Shown here: piece by piece, positions 1-8,799 of the stretch
Layout: every line of letters begins with the position of its first letter
Position numbering within the stretch: position 1 is the first letter of the stretch
DNA from: Methanobacteriota archaeon
GTDB lineage: Archaea > Halobacteriota > Methanomicrobia > Methanomicrobiales > Methanoculleaceae
DNA: 64,000 nt
Direction: 5' to 3'
Assembly (NCBI GenBank): GCA_016841955.1
Contig: JAENYE010000004.1
Span: 156,347-220,346 of the forward strand
Made by a program: the position numbers and the translations under genes
The notes under the pieces: generated by a model
Databases searched by the model: none
What the model saw: only the letters and a program-made list of their open reading frames with translations
What the model was told of the DNA's origin: nothing

Positions 1-66
1 GGCCGGTAACTGCCGCCGCACCTGCACCGATGCGCATATCCGCGGGGAGTGTACGTACTAACAGCG

Positions 67-246
67 ATGAAGAACGTCGATATGGTGGTCGAGGGGAATG
101 TCCTCACCATACGCGTGGATCTCGGTAAAGAGTTCGGCGAATCGAAGAGCGGGAAGTCGATCACGATCGCCTCCACCGAGGGCAACGTCGCGGTGCCGGG
201 GCACGAGGATATCAAGATCGGGTTGAACATCTACCGGAAGAAGTGA
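67..246 (+). CDS. small conserved hypothetical protein
   Basis: A 59-residue protein that I cannot name. It alternates short hydrophobic and charged stretches, has no membrane segment or cysteines, and contains a GKSITIASTEGN segment that looks like a beta-rich small fold. It is not a P-loop, because the glycine-rich spacing is wrong. ATG at 67 is preferred over the in-frame GTG at 49, which would add six residues. Neither has a well-placed ribosome binding site. The gene is the first in the window, so its operon context is unknown. Downstream lies more than 600 bp without a convincing gene. Confidence 0.6.
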   Translation: MKNVDMVVEGNVLTIRVDLGKEFGESKSGKSITIASTEGNVAVPGHEDIKIGLNIYRKK

Positions 247-865
247 GCGGGCATTGGTTTTCTCCCGGCGCTGGCGGCCCCAGGGGCACGGCTTTCCACC
301 GAATATCGCCATGACTGCCCCCGCCCCTCGGGGCAGGGAACGACTGCCGGGAACGTAGCGAACGGCAGGAGTTCGAGCACCGTCAGGTGCGTGTGAGGAG
401 GCCGGAGGCCGGGTGGGGTGGGGCTGATGAGATGCGCAGATCTTTGCGAGTTGGAGACAGGGGAGGGGGAGACCCCCTCCCCGTCAGCCCCACCCCCAAT
501 GGCGATAGCCACCACGGTCCACTGCATGGGGACATGCTCGAGGAAAAAGGCTGATCCCAGGGACAAACCGGGCCCAGCATCAACCTCTTCGGGGTAGGGG
601 AAGACCGAAAAAGGGCTTCAGCAGAGTCTGTGATACACGTCTCCCTTACCTTCGCGTTCTGTGTGGCTCGCACCTGCGTGCTCACGCTCCAGCCCTTCGG
701 CCCGTCGCGGCTTGAAGCCTACGGCTTCTCAAGCTCCTATCCTCCGGGCAGTCGCACTTCGCGCGAATCGCCAGTAGAGATATGACGACGAAATCTCGTG
801 CCAAATCGCGAAGTTCGTGTGGTTGTTGGTCACTTCCCTTCGCGCCCCAGAGATACCTACATCCT
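247..865. other. gene-free region with dispersed hairpin repeats
   Basis: No open frame here has convincing protein character. The left part (286-330) matches the ends of the inverted-repeat element at 38722-38873: GCACGGCTTTC, then ATATCGCCA, then a C-rich tract. The right part (about 660-760) holds short hairpins of the kind found in other spacers of this window, such as CAGCCCTTCGGCC and GAAGCCTACGGCTTC. A G-rich tract and its C-rich complement around 410-500 could also pair. Confidence 0.6.
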
Positions 866-1546
866 TCACGCCCGGGCACCGGCGCACGCGAGGGTTCCGC
901 GAACCGCCCGGACGGGACAGCGGTCGCAGAGCGGCGATTTCCTGCAGACGGTCTTTCCCAGGTGCACGATCTGGGCGTGGTAGTCGTTGAAGAGTTCCAC
1001 GTCCGGGTCGAGATTGTCCGAAAAGAGGCGTTGCATTCGGTCGTAGGACGCCTTCTGTGGCAGCAGGCCGTACCGCGAGAATGCGCGCCGGGTGTAGGCG
1101 TCGACGACGAAGACCGGCTTTGTGCAGGCGTACAGCAGGATGGTATCCACCGTCTCCTTTCCGAAACCCCGGAGAGCGAGCAGGCGCTCGCGCAGGGCTC
1201 CGGTCTCCACGGCCGTCATCACCGCCGGGTCGGCCTGAAACTCCGTAACGTAGACCCCGGCGAACTCCCGGATCCGCTCCGCCTTCCGGTTGTAGAACCG
1301 GGAAGGGACGATCAGGCGGGCGATATCGGGAGTATCGGCCGCGGAGAGCACGTGCGGATCGAGCATCCCGGCGCCATCGAGGTTCGCGACAGCCTGTGCC
1401 GCGTTCGTCCAGGAGACGTTCTGGGCGAGGATCGCGCCGACCATCGTCTCGAAAGGCGTCTTTGCAGGCCACCAGTGCTGGTGGCCGAACGCCGCAAAGA
1501 GGGCGTTGTAAATATCGAGCAGGTCATCGGTGAGGGTCGCCGTCAT
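866..1546 (-). CDS. endonuclease III-related HhH-GPD DNA glycosylase
   Basis: A base-excision repair glycosylase/AP lyase of the Nth/MutY superfamily, 226 residues. Visible features are the N-terminal FETMVGAILAQNVSWTNA helix region, the helix-hairpin-helix LLALRGFGKETVDTILLYA, and the aspartate of the GPD segment in VFVVDAYTRR. The C-terminal CRKSPLCDRC with a later Cys is consistent with the 4Fe-4S cluster seen in this family. The usual catalytic Lys before the HhH is not clearly present, since the position after LRGFGKET carries Val. It therefore resembles the endonuclease III-related, EndoIII-like subgroup. ATG at 1546 overlaps the nadE stop as ATGA, so the two genes are probably translationally coupled. 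Confidence 0.88.
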   Translation of the reverse strand: MTATLTDDLLDIYNALFAAFGHQHWWPAKTPFETMVGAILAQNVSWTNAAQAVANLDGAGMLDPHVLSAADTPDIARLIVPSRFYNRKAERIREFAGVYVTEFQADPAVMTAVETGALRERLLALRGFGKETVDTILLYACTKPVFVVDAYTRRAFSRYGLLPQKASYDRMQRLFSDNLDPDVELFNDYHAQIVHLGKTVCRKSPLCDRCPVRAVRGTLACAGARA

Positions 1547-3138
1547 CGGCCCCGCCACGGCTTCACGGCGATCGGCATATGCCAATCCGTCCCGAAAGCA
1601 CGGCCGGTCACCCGGATCCCGGGCGGAGCCTGCCGGCGCTTGAACTCCGCCTGCCCGACCATCCGGAGGACCTCCCGGACGGTCTCTTCGGGATACCCGG
1701 CGGCGGCGATCTCGTCGGCCGATTCAAAGCAGTCGATGTAGCGGTGGAGGATCGCGTCGAGGAGGTCATAGGGGGGGAGGATCTCCTGGTCGATCTGGCC
1801 GGGCCGGAGCTCCGCGGAGGGGGGCTTTGCGAGCACCCGGCCGGGGATGACGGGCTGCTTCGCGTTCAGCCACCGGGCAATCCGGTAGACCATCCCCTTC
1901 GGGACGTCGGCGATCACGGAAAGTCCCCCCGCTGCGTCCCCGTAGAGGGTGCAGTAGCCGACCGCGGCTTCCGACTTGTTCCCGGTGGAGAGGAGCATGG
2001 AGCCGAACTTGTTCGCGAAGGCCATCAGGACCGTCGCCCGGATCCTGGCCTGCAGGTTCTCCTCGGTGATGTCGGGGGCAAGCCCCGCGAAGACTCCCGC
2101 GAGGGCTCCGTCGAACGCCTCCATCATCGGAGCGATCGGGATGCACTCCACCCGGACACCGAGGTTCTCCGCAAGTTTTTGGGCATCATCGATGTTCTCG
2201 GCGGAGGTGTGGGGGGAGGGGAGGAGCACCCCAAGGACGTTCTCCGGCCCGAGCGCCCGGACCGCGACGGCGGCCACGAGCGAAGAGTCGATCCCGCCGG
2301 AGAGGCCGAGGTGGACCGATCTAAATCCGCACTTGTGGACGTAGTCGCGGGTGCCGAGCACCAGCGCCCGCCAGATCTCGGATTCGGGTGTCGGGTCGTC
2401 GGGCGCGATCGCCTGCGGGACGGGGCGGGCGATATCGACGGTCACGATATCCTCGTCAAAGGCCGCACCGCGGGCGATGAGGGTCCCGTCGGCACTGAAG
2501 GCAGCACTCCGGCCGTCAAAGACCAGGTCGTCGTTCCCGCCGACGAGGTTCGTTGCGGCGATTGCGACCCGGTGCGTCCTCGCGATTCGGGAGAGCGTCT
2601 CCTCGCGCAGGTGCTGCAGGCCTGCGGCAAACGGCGATGCCGAGAGGTTCACGATCATATCCGGCACCGGCCCGCCGCACCAGACCTCCTCGCCGATAGA
2701 GACCCCGACCGTTCTCCCGCCGAGGCGGAGGAGTTGGGGGCTCCCGGCCGCCGGCTCGAAGTAGCGGTCTTCATCGAAGATGCCACTGGAGATACGGGCT
2801 TTCCGGAACGTCTCCCCTACCGCGCCGTCCCGAAGGAGGGCGGCGGCGTTGAAGAGCGGCCGCCCGGTTCCGGCGGGGTTCGGCTCGGCGAAACCGACGA
2901 GCACCGGCGGCGCATCGGCGAGCCCGGCAGCCAGGCCTTCCAGGACGGTGAGGCTCCGCGCTATAAACCCCGTATCAAGCAGCAGGTCCCGGGGAGGGCA
3001 GCCGGGCAGGGAGAGTTCCGGAGCGACGATCAGGTCCGGCCGGTGACGGGACGCCTCCGCGACGCCTGCCGCTATCCGGTCGGCATTGCCGGCGAGGTCG
3101 CCGACGACTGTGTTCACCTGGAGGAGCGAGATCTTCAT
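1543..3138 (-). CDS. nadE: NAD+ synthetase with N-terminal nitrilase-type domain
   Basis: Makes NAD+ from deamido-NAD+ and ATP. The 531-residue protein has a nitrilase-fold amidotransferase domain (about 1-250) and a PP-loop synthetase domain with SGGIDSS at 280-286 and a later STGNKSE motif. The start is ATG at 3138, because MKISLLQVNTVVGD is the usual beginning of this domain; longer in-frame extensions are not family-like. In the amidotransferase domain Glu41 (PELSLPG) is present and Lys113 is near its expected place. The cysteine of the usual ICEDxW motif is Gly149 (SIGEEVW), so glutamine hydrolysis may be lost and free ammonia may be the nitrogen source (inference). It forms an operon with the downstream glycosylase gene. 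Confidence 0.93.
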   Translation of the reverse strand: MKISLLQVNTVVGDLAGNADRIAAGVAEASRHRPDLIVAPELSLPGCPPRDLLLDTGFIARSLTVLEGLAAGLADAPPVLVGFAEPNPAGTGRPLFNAAALLRDGAVGETFRKARISSGIFDEDRYFEPAAGSPQLLRLGGRTVGVSIGEEVWCGGPVPDMIVNLSASPFAAGLQHLREETLSRIARTHRVAIAATNLVGGNDDLVFDGRSAAFSADGTLIARGAAFDEDIVTVDIARPVPQAIAPDDPTPESEIWRALVLGTRDYVHKCGFRSVHLGLSGGIDSSLVAAVAVRALGPENVLGVLLPSPHTSAENIDDAQKLAENLGVRVECIPIAPMMEAFDGALAGVFAGLAPDITEENLQARIRATVLMAFANKFGSMLLSTGNKSEAAVGYCTLYGDAAGGLSVIADVPKGMVYRIARWLNAKQPVIPGRVLAKPPSAELRPGQIDQEILPPYDLLDAILHRYIDCFESADEIAAAGYPEETVREVLRMVGQAEFKRRQAPPGIRVTGRAFGTDWHMPIAVKPWRGR

Positions 3139-3386
3139 GGTTGTTCCCGGATTATCCTGATCAGTAATGGCGGAACGGATGGCATATGCCTTTTGCATGA
3201 CCTCGTTCTCGGGGAAAGAGAGCCGCCGGGATCGGGCGCGCCGCTCTCCGATCAGATCCATTTTAAAGGCCAAACGCCAAAGCGCCTTGTGGAGATCATG
3301 CAAAGAGCATGCCGTGGAGCGGTATCCGCCGTTCGGATATTCGGAGAACCGGTTGCGCTCCGTAACCATATTCGGGGGCGAGCAGC

Positions 3387-4724
3387 CTGACCTCCGGACA
3401 GCGCCGGTCTGCACGGAGGGATACCCGGCTCCTCCTGCTTGCGGCATCAACCCTCGTCGCCTTCGCCGCAAACGCCGCCGGGCTTCTTGCCGGCATCACC
3501 AGCGTCCTCCCGCACCTGCTGTACCTGCCGATCGTGCTTGCCGCCTACTGGTTCCCCCGCCGCGGCACCGTCTTCTCGCTCGCCCTGAGCATCGGGTACC
3601 TGGTGATGACCCTGCCCTTCGCCGGGGGAGACACCGGGCTGGTCGTCTCGGCGCTCTCGCGGGCGGTGGTCTTCGTCGCCATCGGCGCTGTCGTATCGCT
3701 CCTCTCTCTCCGGTTGCGGGAGCAGGAGGAGCGTTACCGGGGGGTCTTTGATAACTCGGAGGCGGGAACGTTCATCGTTGCAGCGGAGGAGGCCGGGTCG
3801 CGCATCGAAGAGGCAAATTACGTGGGCGCCACCCTCCTCGGCTCCACGACAGAGGGCCTGATCGGAGAGCCCGTCACCGGATTCCTCGACGACCCCGGTG
3901 CCTGGGATGAGTTCAGGGCTGGAATTCATCGGAATGGTGTTGTCTACGAGTATGAGACGACTCTCCGCCGCGCCGACGGAGCTGCTGTCCAGGTGCTCGC
4001 GTCGGGCGGCCGGCTCCCCGACGGGCGGGTCGTCCTCACGCTCGTCGATATCACCGCCCGGACGAACGCCGAGAACGCGCTCCGCCAGACGAACGCCAAA
4101 CTGAACATGCTGGGCCGGCTCACCCGGAACGACCTCGCGGCAGCCGTGTCGGGACTCCTTGAGCGGATCGCCAGGGGGATGCGGCAGTTTGACGACCCCG
4201 CCGTCCGCCGGCACCTGGAAAGCCTAGAAGAGGATGCCCGGCTCGTGCAGCGCCGCACGGAGATCACCCGGGACTATCAGGATCTTGGCCTCCAGCCACC
4301 GGGCTGGCAGCCGCTGCAGAAGGTGATCCGGGAAGTGACGTCGTGCCTGCTGCTCCCGGGGATATCTGTTCGGCCCTGGGTGGAGCGGCTGGAGGTCTTC
4401 GCCGACCCAATGCTCGACCGGGTCTTTGCGAACCTGATCGAGAATGCCGCCCGCCACGGGAAGACCGTCTCGTCGGTCGTCATCACCTACCGGATCCTGG
4501 ACGACGGGCTCTCGATCTGCGTCGAGGACGACGGTGAGGGTGTTCCCGAAACAGAGAAAGAGAGGATCTTTACATACGGCGTCGGCATCGACGGCGGGCT
4601 CGGGCTCTTCCTCGTCCGGGAGATCCTCTCCATCACCGGTATGACGATCCGGGAGACCGGGACGCCCGGTAAGGGGGCGAGGTTCGTGATACACGTGCCC
4701 CCGGGCGGATACCGGATAATCTGA
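3387..4724 (+). CDS. PAS-domain sensor histidine kinase, start uncertain
   Basis: A membrane sensor kinase. Hydrophobic helices fill the N-terminus, starting with the LLLLAASTLVAF segment and including FSLALSIGYLVMTLPF. A PAS domain (YRGVFDNSEAGTFIV) follows, then a dimerisation helix and a HATPase domain with N-box NLIENAARHG, G1 EDDGEGVPE and G2 GGLGLFLVREI. At the place of the phosphoacceptor His (TRHD in relatives) it has Asn, codon 4128-4130. No ATG, GTG or TTG lies in frame between a TAA at 3363 and a GTG at 3534 inside the membrane region. The CTG at 3387 is used here to keep the first helix. A one-base change in the G run 3374-3378 would instead join it to ATG 3298, which has a TATA-like TTTTAAAGG 30 bp upstream. 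Confidence 0.8.
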   Translation: MTSGQRRSARRDTRLLLLAASTLVAFAANAAGLLAGITSVLPHLLYLPIVLAAYWFPRRGTVFSLALSIGYLVMTLPFAGGDTGLVVSALSRAVVFVAIGAVVSLLSLRLREQEERYRGVFDNSEAGTFIVAAEEAGSRIEEANYVGATLLGSTTEGLIGEPVTGFLDDPGAWDEFRAGIHRNGVVYEYETTLRRADGAAVQVLASGGRLPDGRVVLTLVDITARTNAENALRQTNAKLNMLGRLTRNDLAAAVSGLLERIARGMRQFDDPAVRRHLESLEEDARLVQRRTEITRDYQDLGLQPPGWQPLQKVIREVTSCLLLPGISVRPWVERLEVFADPMLDRVFANLIENAARHGKTVSSVVITYRILDDGLSICVEDDGEGVPETEKERIFTYGVGIDGGLGLFLVREILSITGMTIRETGTPGKGARFVIHVPPGGYRII

Positions 4725-4733
4725 GGTGAAACC

Positions 4734-5966
4734 ATGTTTACAAAGGTGCTCATCCCGACAGACTTTTCCGTTGCCTCCGTCACCATGGCGGAGCGGGTCG
4801 GTGAGGTCCCGGGCGTCCGCGAGGTCGTCCTCTTCCACGCCCGGGCACCGGCCGGCTCCTCGCCCGCCGATGACGTGCTCCGCCGGATGCAGGAGCTGGT
4901 GCAGGGCCAGGGATACCCCGTCGAGGTGGTGATGGCAGAGGATGACGGGACGCCCGTCCCGGAGAGGATACTCCGGGCCGCCGCCGGGATGGGGGCGAGC
5001 CTGATCGCGATGGGGGTCAGGGACCAGGGCCTGCTCCGGAACCTCTTCTCCGGGAACGTTGCGGCCACCGTGCTCCGGGATGCCCGGATACACGTCCTGA
5101 TCGTCCCGCAGTCGGGAGGAGGCAGGCCGCCGCTCTTTGCACGGCTGCTGGTGCCGACCGATCTCTCTGCTCCGGCGTCCGAAGTCCGCGCAGCCCTGGA
5201 AGATCCTGCCGGGGCCGGGACGGCGGTGCTCCTGCACGTCTTCGAACCCGGACGTGCGGAGGCGGAGCAGGAGGCAGGCGACCGGCTCGCCGCTCTCCGT
5301 AACAGCCTCTCGCCCACGATGCGCGAGATCTCGGTGATGGTACGGGCCGGGGACCCTGCGCGCACCATCTGTGCCGTAGCAGACGAGATCAACGCCTCCG
5401 CGGTCGTCATCCCGCGCATCGGGAAGCGTGACGCCCCGGGAAGCGCCCCGCTCGGGAGCGTCACGAGTGCTGTCGCAGGGTGCATAAAACCGCCGGTGCT
5501 GGTGCTGGCGGTCTCGATTCACCTGCGGATCGAGACCCGGGAACTGCGAAGCGAGGAGTTCGCGCTCGCCGAGGAGATCTGGCTCGACTACCACCAGTTG
5601 AAGGCGGACCCGAAGACGGACCGGATATTCGGGGTCTTCGCGGACGGCACCCTCGTCTCCGTCGCCCGGTGCCGCCGGCACCCGGACGGCTACGAGGTGG
5701 ACGGCGTCTTCACCCCGGTCCGGTTCCGGGGCAGGGGGTATGCCCGGAGGGCGATGGACGCACTCGTCGAGGCGTGCCAGCACGACACCCTGTACATGCA
5801 CTCGGTCCGGAACCTCGTCGACTTCTACGGGGCGTACGGATTCATATCGATACCGGAGAGCGACCTTCCGCCGACAATCCGGGCGAGGTTCGCGTTTGCT
5901 CTCGGCGAGATGGAAGGTGCGAACGTCCAGCCGATGCGGCGTGCCGCAGGCTGGTTCCAGCAATAG
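4734..5966 (+). CDS. tandem universal stress protein fused to GNAT acetyltransferase
   Basis: A 410-residue cytoplasmic fusion. Residues 1-130 (MFTKVLIPTDFS...ARIHVLIVPQ) and about 137-262 (FARLLVPTDLSAP...PVLVLAV) are two UspA domains. The second lacks the clear ATP-binding G-x2-G-x9-G(S/T) pattern. Residues about 265-390 form a GNAT N-acetyltransferase with the acetyl-CoA loop RFRGRGYARRAMDALV and a following NLVDFYGAYGF helix typical of the fold. The ribosome binding site GAGGTGA precedes ATG 4734, nine bases after the sensor kinase stop, so the two form an operon. The acetyl acceptor cannot be read from sequence. Usp domains may sense nucleotide or energy state and control acetylation (inference). 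Confidence 0.87.
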   Translation: MFTKVLIPTDFSVASVTMAERVGEVPGVREVVLFHARAPAGSSPADDVLRRMQELVQGQGYPVEVVMAEDDGTPVPERILRAAAGMGASLIAMGVRDQGLLRNLFSGNVAATVLRDARIHVLIVPQSGGGRPPLFARLLVPTDLSAPASEVRAALEDPAGAGTAVLLHVFEPGRAEAEQEAGDRLAALRNSLSPTMREISVMVRAGDPARTICAVADEINASAVVIPRIGKRDAPGSAPLGSVTSAVAGCIKPPVLVLAVSIHLRIETRELRSEEFALAEEIWLDYHQLKADPKTDRIFGVFADGTLVSVARCRRHPDGYEVDGVFTPVRFRGRGYARRAMDALVEACQHDTLYMHSVRNLVDFYGAYGFISIPESDLPPTIRARFAFALGEMEGANVQPMRRAAGWFQQ

Positions 5967-6033
5967 GGGGAGCGCGGCACAGTCTCCCGGGTTCTGCCGC
6001 CGCCGGTCTCAACAGCGCGAAGGTCTGTCCGGT

Positions 6034-6204
6034 TCAGTCGTCGTAGAGCACCGGAGTTTCCGCATCGTCGTCGATGTCGTCCGGGTACGGGACATCGACG
6101 ACAACCGAGCCGTCTTCGAGGATGTCGCCGATCTCGATGTAAACCCCTGCAGGAAACTCTCGCTCCTCTGTTCTGCCGTCAGATCGTTTGACGTATGCCC
6201 ACAT
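6034..6204 (-). CDS. small acidic protein
   Basis: A 56-residue protein with a basic start (MWAYVKRSDGR) and a very acidic end (DVPYPDDIDDDAETPVLYDD). It has no cysteines or membrane segment. ATG at 6204 is chosen because GGAGG lies six bases upstream; longer versions to 6291 have no such site. I do not recognise the family and no function is proposed. It lies alone between the Usp-GNAT fusion and the phosphodiesterase gene on the opposite strand. Confidence 0.62.
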   Translation of the reverse strand: MWAYVKRSDGRTEEREFPAGVYIEIGDILEDGSVVVDVPYPDDIDDDAETPVLYDD

Positions 6205-6501
6205 GCTGTTCCTCCACGAATCCATTGTTTCAGCGCTCCCGGTGCACCCGGCCCGGGCAGGGCCCAGGACCCGGTGCATCCCCGGGAGCATGCTCCTATT
6301 CCAGTATCAGACAACAGTCAAATAAACATTTTCCTGTTTAAAAAGCCTGAGTACGCCGGAATATTCAGGATTTTGGGGGTGTGGTGCGTAAAAGCGCGTG
6401 CCGGAAGACCTGGAGAGGGACGTGCCCCCCGGAGCTTCCCCGCCGTTTTGCCGGGGCGATGAACAGCCATATATATCGTGACAGCAGTCAGGAGTGCATA
6501 C

Positions 6502-6999
6502 ATGCGCATCGGGATCCTCTCGGACACACATGACAACCTCCGGATGGTGGATGCAGCCGTAGAGCAGCTGAACAGGGAACACGTGGGCCTGGTACTCCAT
6601 GCCGGGGATTACGTCTCGCCGTTCGTCATCCCCCGGCTTGCAAATCTGCAATCGCCCATGATCGGTGTTCTCGGGAACAACGACGGCGATCACCGTCTCC
6701 TTTCGGCACGGTTTGCCGAGCATGACCTGCTCAGCCTGCGGGGAGGTTTTGCCGCCGTCACTGCGAGCGGCATGACGATCGGACTGCTTCATGGTGACGA
6801 CCGTGAACTCCTGCAGGCGCTCATCGGGCGGAAGGCCTTCGACGTCGTGGTTCACGGCCATACCCACAAGGCGGAGGTCCGGACGCTCGGGTCGACGCTG
6901 GTCGTCAACCCCGGTGAGACCTGCGGTTACCTGACCGGCCAGCCGACCGTCGCCGTGGTGGATACGGTGACCCGGGACGTGGAACTGCTCTCCCTCTGA
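6502..6999 (+). CDS. YfcE/MJ0936-type metallophosphoesterase
   Basis: A 165-residue calcineurin-like phosphoesterase of the small archaeal phosphodiesterase family. All metal motifs are visible in order: LSDTHDN, LHAGDYV, GVLGNNDGD, LLHGDD and VVHGHTHKAEV. This predicts a two-metal site and phosphodiesterase activity; the natural substrate is unknown. ATG 6502 has GGAGTG about six bases upstream and a TATA-like CATATATATC near 6468-6477. A longer in-frame start at 6478 lies within the promoter region and is rejected. The gene is monocistronic and converges with the exported protein gene. Confidence 0.9.
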   Translation: MRIGILSDTHDNLRMVDAAVEQLNREHVGLVLHAGDYVSPFVIPRLANLQSPMIGVLGNNDGDHRLLSARFAEHDLLSLRGGFAAVTASGMTIGLLHGDDRELLQALIGRKAFDVVVHGHTHKAEVRTLGSTLVVNPGETCGYLTGQPTVAVVDTVTRDVELLSL

Positions 7000-7032
7000 T
7001 CCGACAGGAGCGGGAAAAAAGGACGGTGCGGA

Positions 7033-8439
7033 TTATACCGCATCCGCATCAGTGGACTCTTCGCCGAGTTCTTCTCCGATATCCCAGGCAGGAATCCCGG
7101 CATCCCCGAGATCCGCCCTGAGGGTCGCCTCGGAGACCTCGAGGTCCGCAGGGACATCGAAGTAGAGGTAGCCTTTCAGCGATTCGTACCGTTCGAGCGT
7201 CTTTCGATCAAACGACTCCCCGAGTGAGGTGAAGGGCGGGGCCTCCATGGGCGCAAACGTCGTTCCCTGGTATTCGAGGACGAACGCGTCCCGCCCGGGA
7301 GTCTCGATGGTGTAGAGGTCGGAGTCGCCCTTGTGCCCGAGGTTGGTCGACTTGACGGCAACGAGGAGGAACATACGCCCTTCGCCCGCCTCGACTCTCG
7401 GCGTCGACGCATTGATGGGGGCCTCCTGGTACTCCGTTGCTGTCCGGGTGGATTCCGCGAGCAGCGAGACCATGTTCTCGCCTGACGCGTCGTCGTAGGT
7501 GTAGCGGTCCAGGAGAGGGAGCACCTTCTCCGGCGGTGCGATCCGGACCGGCCCTGTGGCGGCCGAGGCGGCAGGCGCTCCGGCCTCGAGGGTAGTGGCG
7601 GCGGCGCTCATCGTAGACGTGCGGGTGCCGGCGGCCTGCTGCAGCTCGCCGGCCTGCCGGCTAACCGTTTCAAGGTCTTCCGACGCTGTGGCCAGATCCC
7701 TGAAGGCCGCCGGAACGGCATCCCCGCCGGCATCCATCGGGCCGAGAAGCGTCTCGCTTGCCGCGGAGTAGGCCGCGAGCGACCTGACGAACTCGTCCTT
7801 GACGGGCTGCCGTTCCGGGGAGACCTGGAGCGGCTGCACCTCGCGGAGCAACCTGACGGAGAACGCGTGCAGGTCGTCCGCCGCTACAGCGGCGGCATCT
7901 GCGTCCTGGAGGTAGAGGGCGTGGGCATGCTCCATCGAGAGTCTCATCAGGCGAATGCTGGCGGTGTCGATCAACCCTGCCAGCCGCTCGTCGTCGTAGC
8001 TGCCGGTTCCGTCGGGAGATGCATCGACCGGAGCGACGGGCTGGCTGTTGTTCACCGGGGCGGCAGGCATCACCGGCTCCGTGTCGGCGCCGGGAAGCAG
8101 ATCAGCGACCCCGGGATCGGTCGGGGCGGGGATTGCACCTGAGGCATTCTCCTCGTCCGGGAGTGCCGGGACCGTTTCGGAGACATTTCCCTCGTTTAGG
8201 AGTACCGGGGCTGTCTCAGAGGCGTTCACCTCGTCCGGGGGTATCGAAACGCCGGATGGCTCCGATCCGTTCTCCGCCGCCGAAAGATCGTCGAGTGAGA
8301 ACGGTAACAGTTCTCCCGCATCCAACGCCATGAGCCCCTGGCCGGAGCCGGCAACGGCTGGTACGGAGAGGAGGAATCCCGCGCAGACGGCAATACCTAA
8401 GAAAATTATAGCAGTCTCACGGTGCTTGCTCATGCGCAT
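7033..8439 (-). CDS. exported protein with Asn-glycosylation-type repeats
   Basis: A secreted or membrane-anchored protein of about 468 residues. A signal peptide or anchor (AIIFLGIAVCAGFLLSVPAVAG) starts it. It is followed by a Pro/Glu-rich stretch with three copies of a 13-residue unit built on NxSET-P-L-x-E, each carrying an Asn-X-Ser sequon. A long helical middle resembles a four-helix region (LIDTASIRLMRLSMEHAHAL). The C-terminal third (MFLLVAVKSTNLGHKGDSDLYT) resembles the DUF4352 immunoglobulin-like domain. Candidate starts are ATG 8454, 8439 and 8433; an A/T-rich TATA region at about 8456-8478 favours 8439 or 8433. No PGF-type sorting tail is present. Confidence 0.72.
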   Translation of the reverse strand: MRMSKHRETAIIFLGIAVCAGFLLSVPAVAGSGQGLMALDAGELLPFSLDDLSAAENGSEPSGVSIPPDEVNASETAPVLLNEGNVSETVPALPDEENASGAIPAPTDPGVADLLPGADTEPVMPAAPVNNSQPVAPVDASPDGTGSYDDERLAGLIDTASIRLMRLSMEHAHALYLQDADAAAVAADDLHAFSVRLLREVQPLQVSPERQPVKDEFVRSLAAYSAASETLLGPMDAGGDAVPAAFRDLATASEDLETVSRQAGELQQAAGTRTSTMSAAATTLEAGAPAASAATGPVRIAPPEKVLPLLDRYTYDDASGENMVSLLAESTRTATEYQEAPINASTPRVEAGEGRMFLLVAVKSTNLGHKGDSDLYTIETPGRDAFVLEYQGTTFAPMEAPPFTSLGESFDRKTLERYESLKGYLYFDVPADLEVSEATLRADLGDAGIPAWDIGEELGEESTDADAV

Positions 8440-8799
8440 TTTTCTTTCAATCATTGAATATAAATATTATTATATTACATGTTTTAAAAAAAGGGTTCTC
8501 CGACGAAACCGTTTCCTGCGCCGGCGAAGATCCGCCATCTACGGGCCGGCATACCCGGTAGCACGAATACCTTTCCGGGAGACCGGAGTCAGGAACAGCC
8601 GGAAAAAATCCTCGAAAATCCCTCCTGATGCGGCAGAGCCTGCGGACAACCTCTCTCCCGCAGGTATATGCCGTTAAAACCGAAATTCCGGTTATCAGGC
8701 CTATATTCTTCGGGCATTAACACTATCTCTGGATATGTTGCGCCTTCCCGTGGAAACCTATATGAACTCTCACGAGTTACCGGCATAAGAGGATGCCCG

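Noticed and set aside
1579..3390. Long plus-strand open frame of about 600 codons opposite nadE
   Set aside because: It mirrors nadE codon structure in GC-rich DNA, is full of Arg/Gly/Asp runs and has no recognisable domain.
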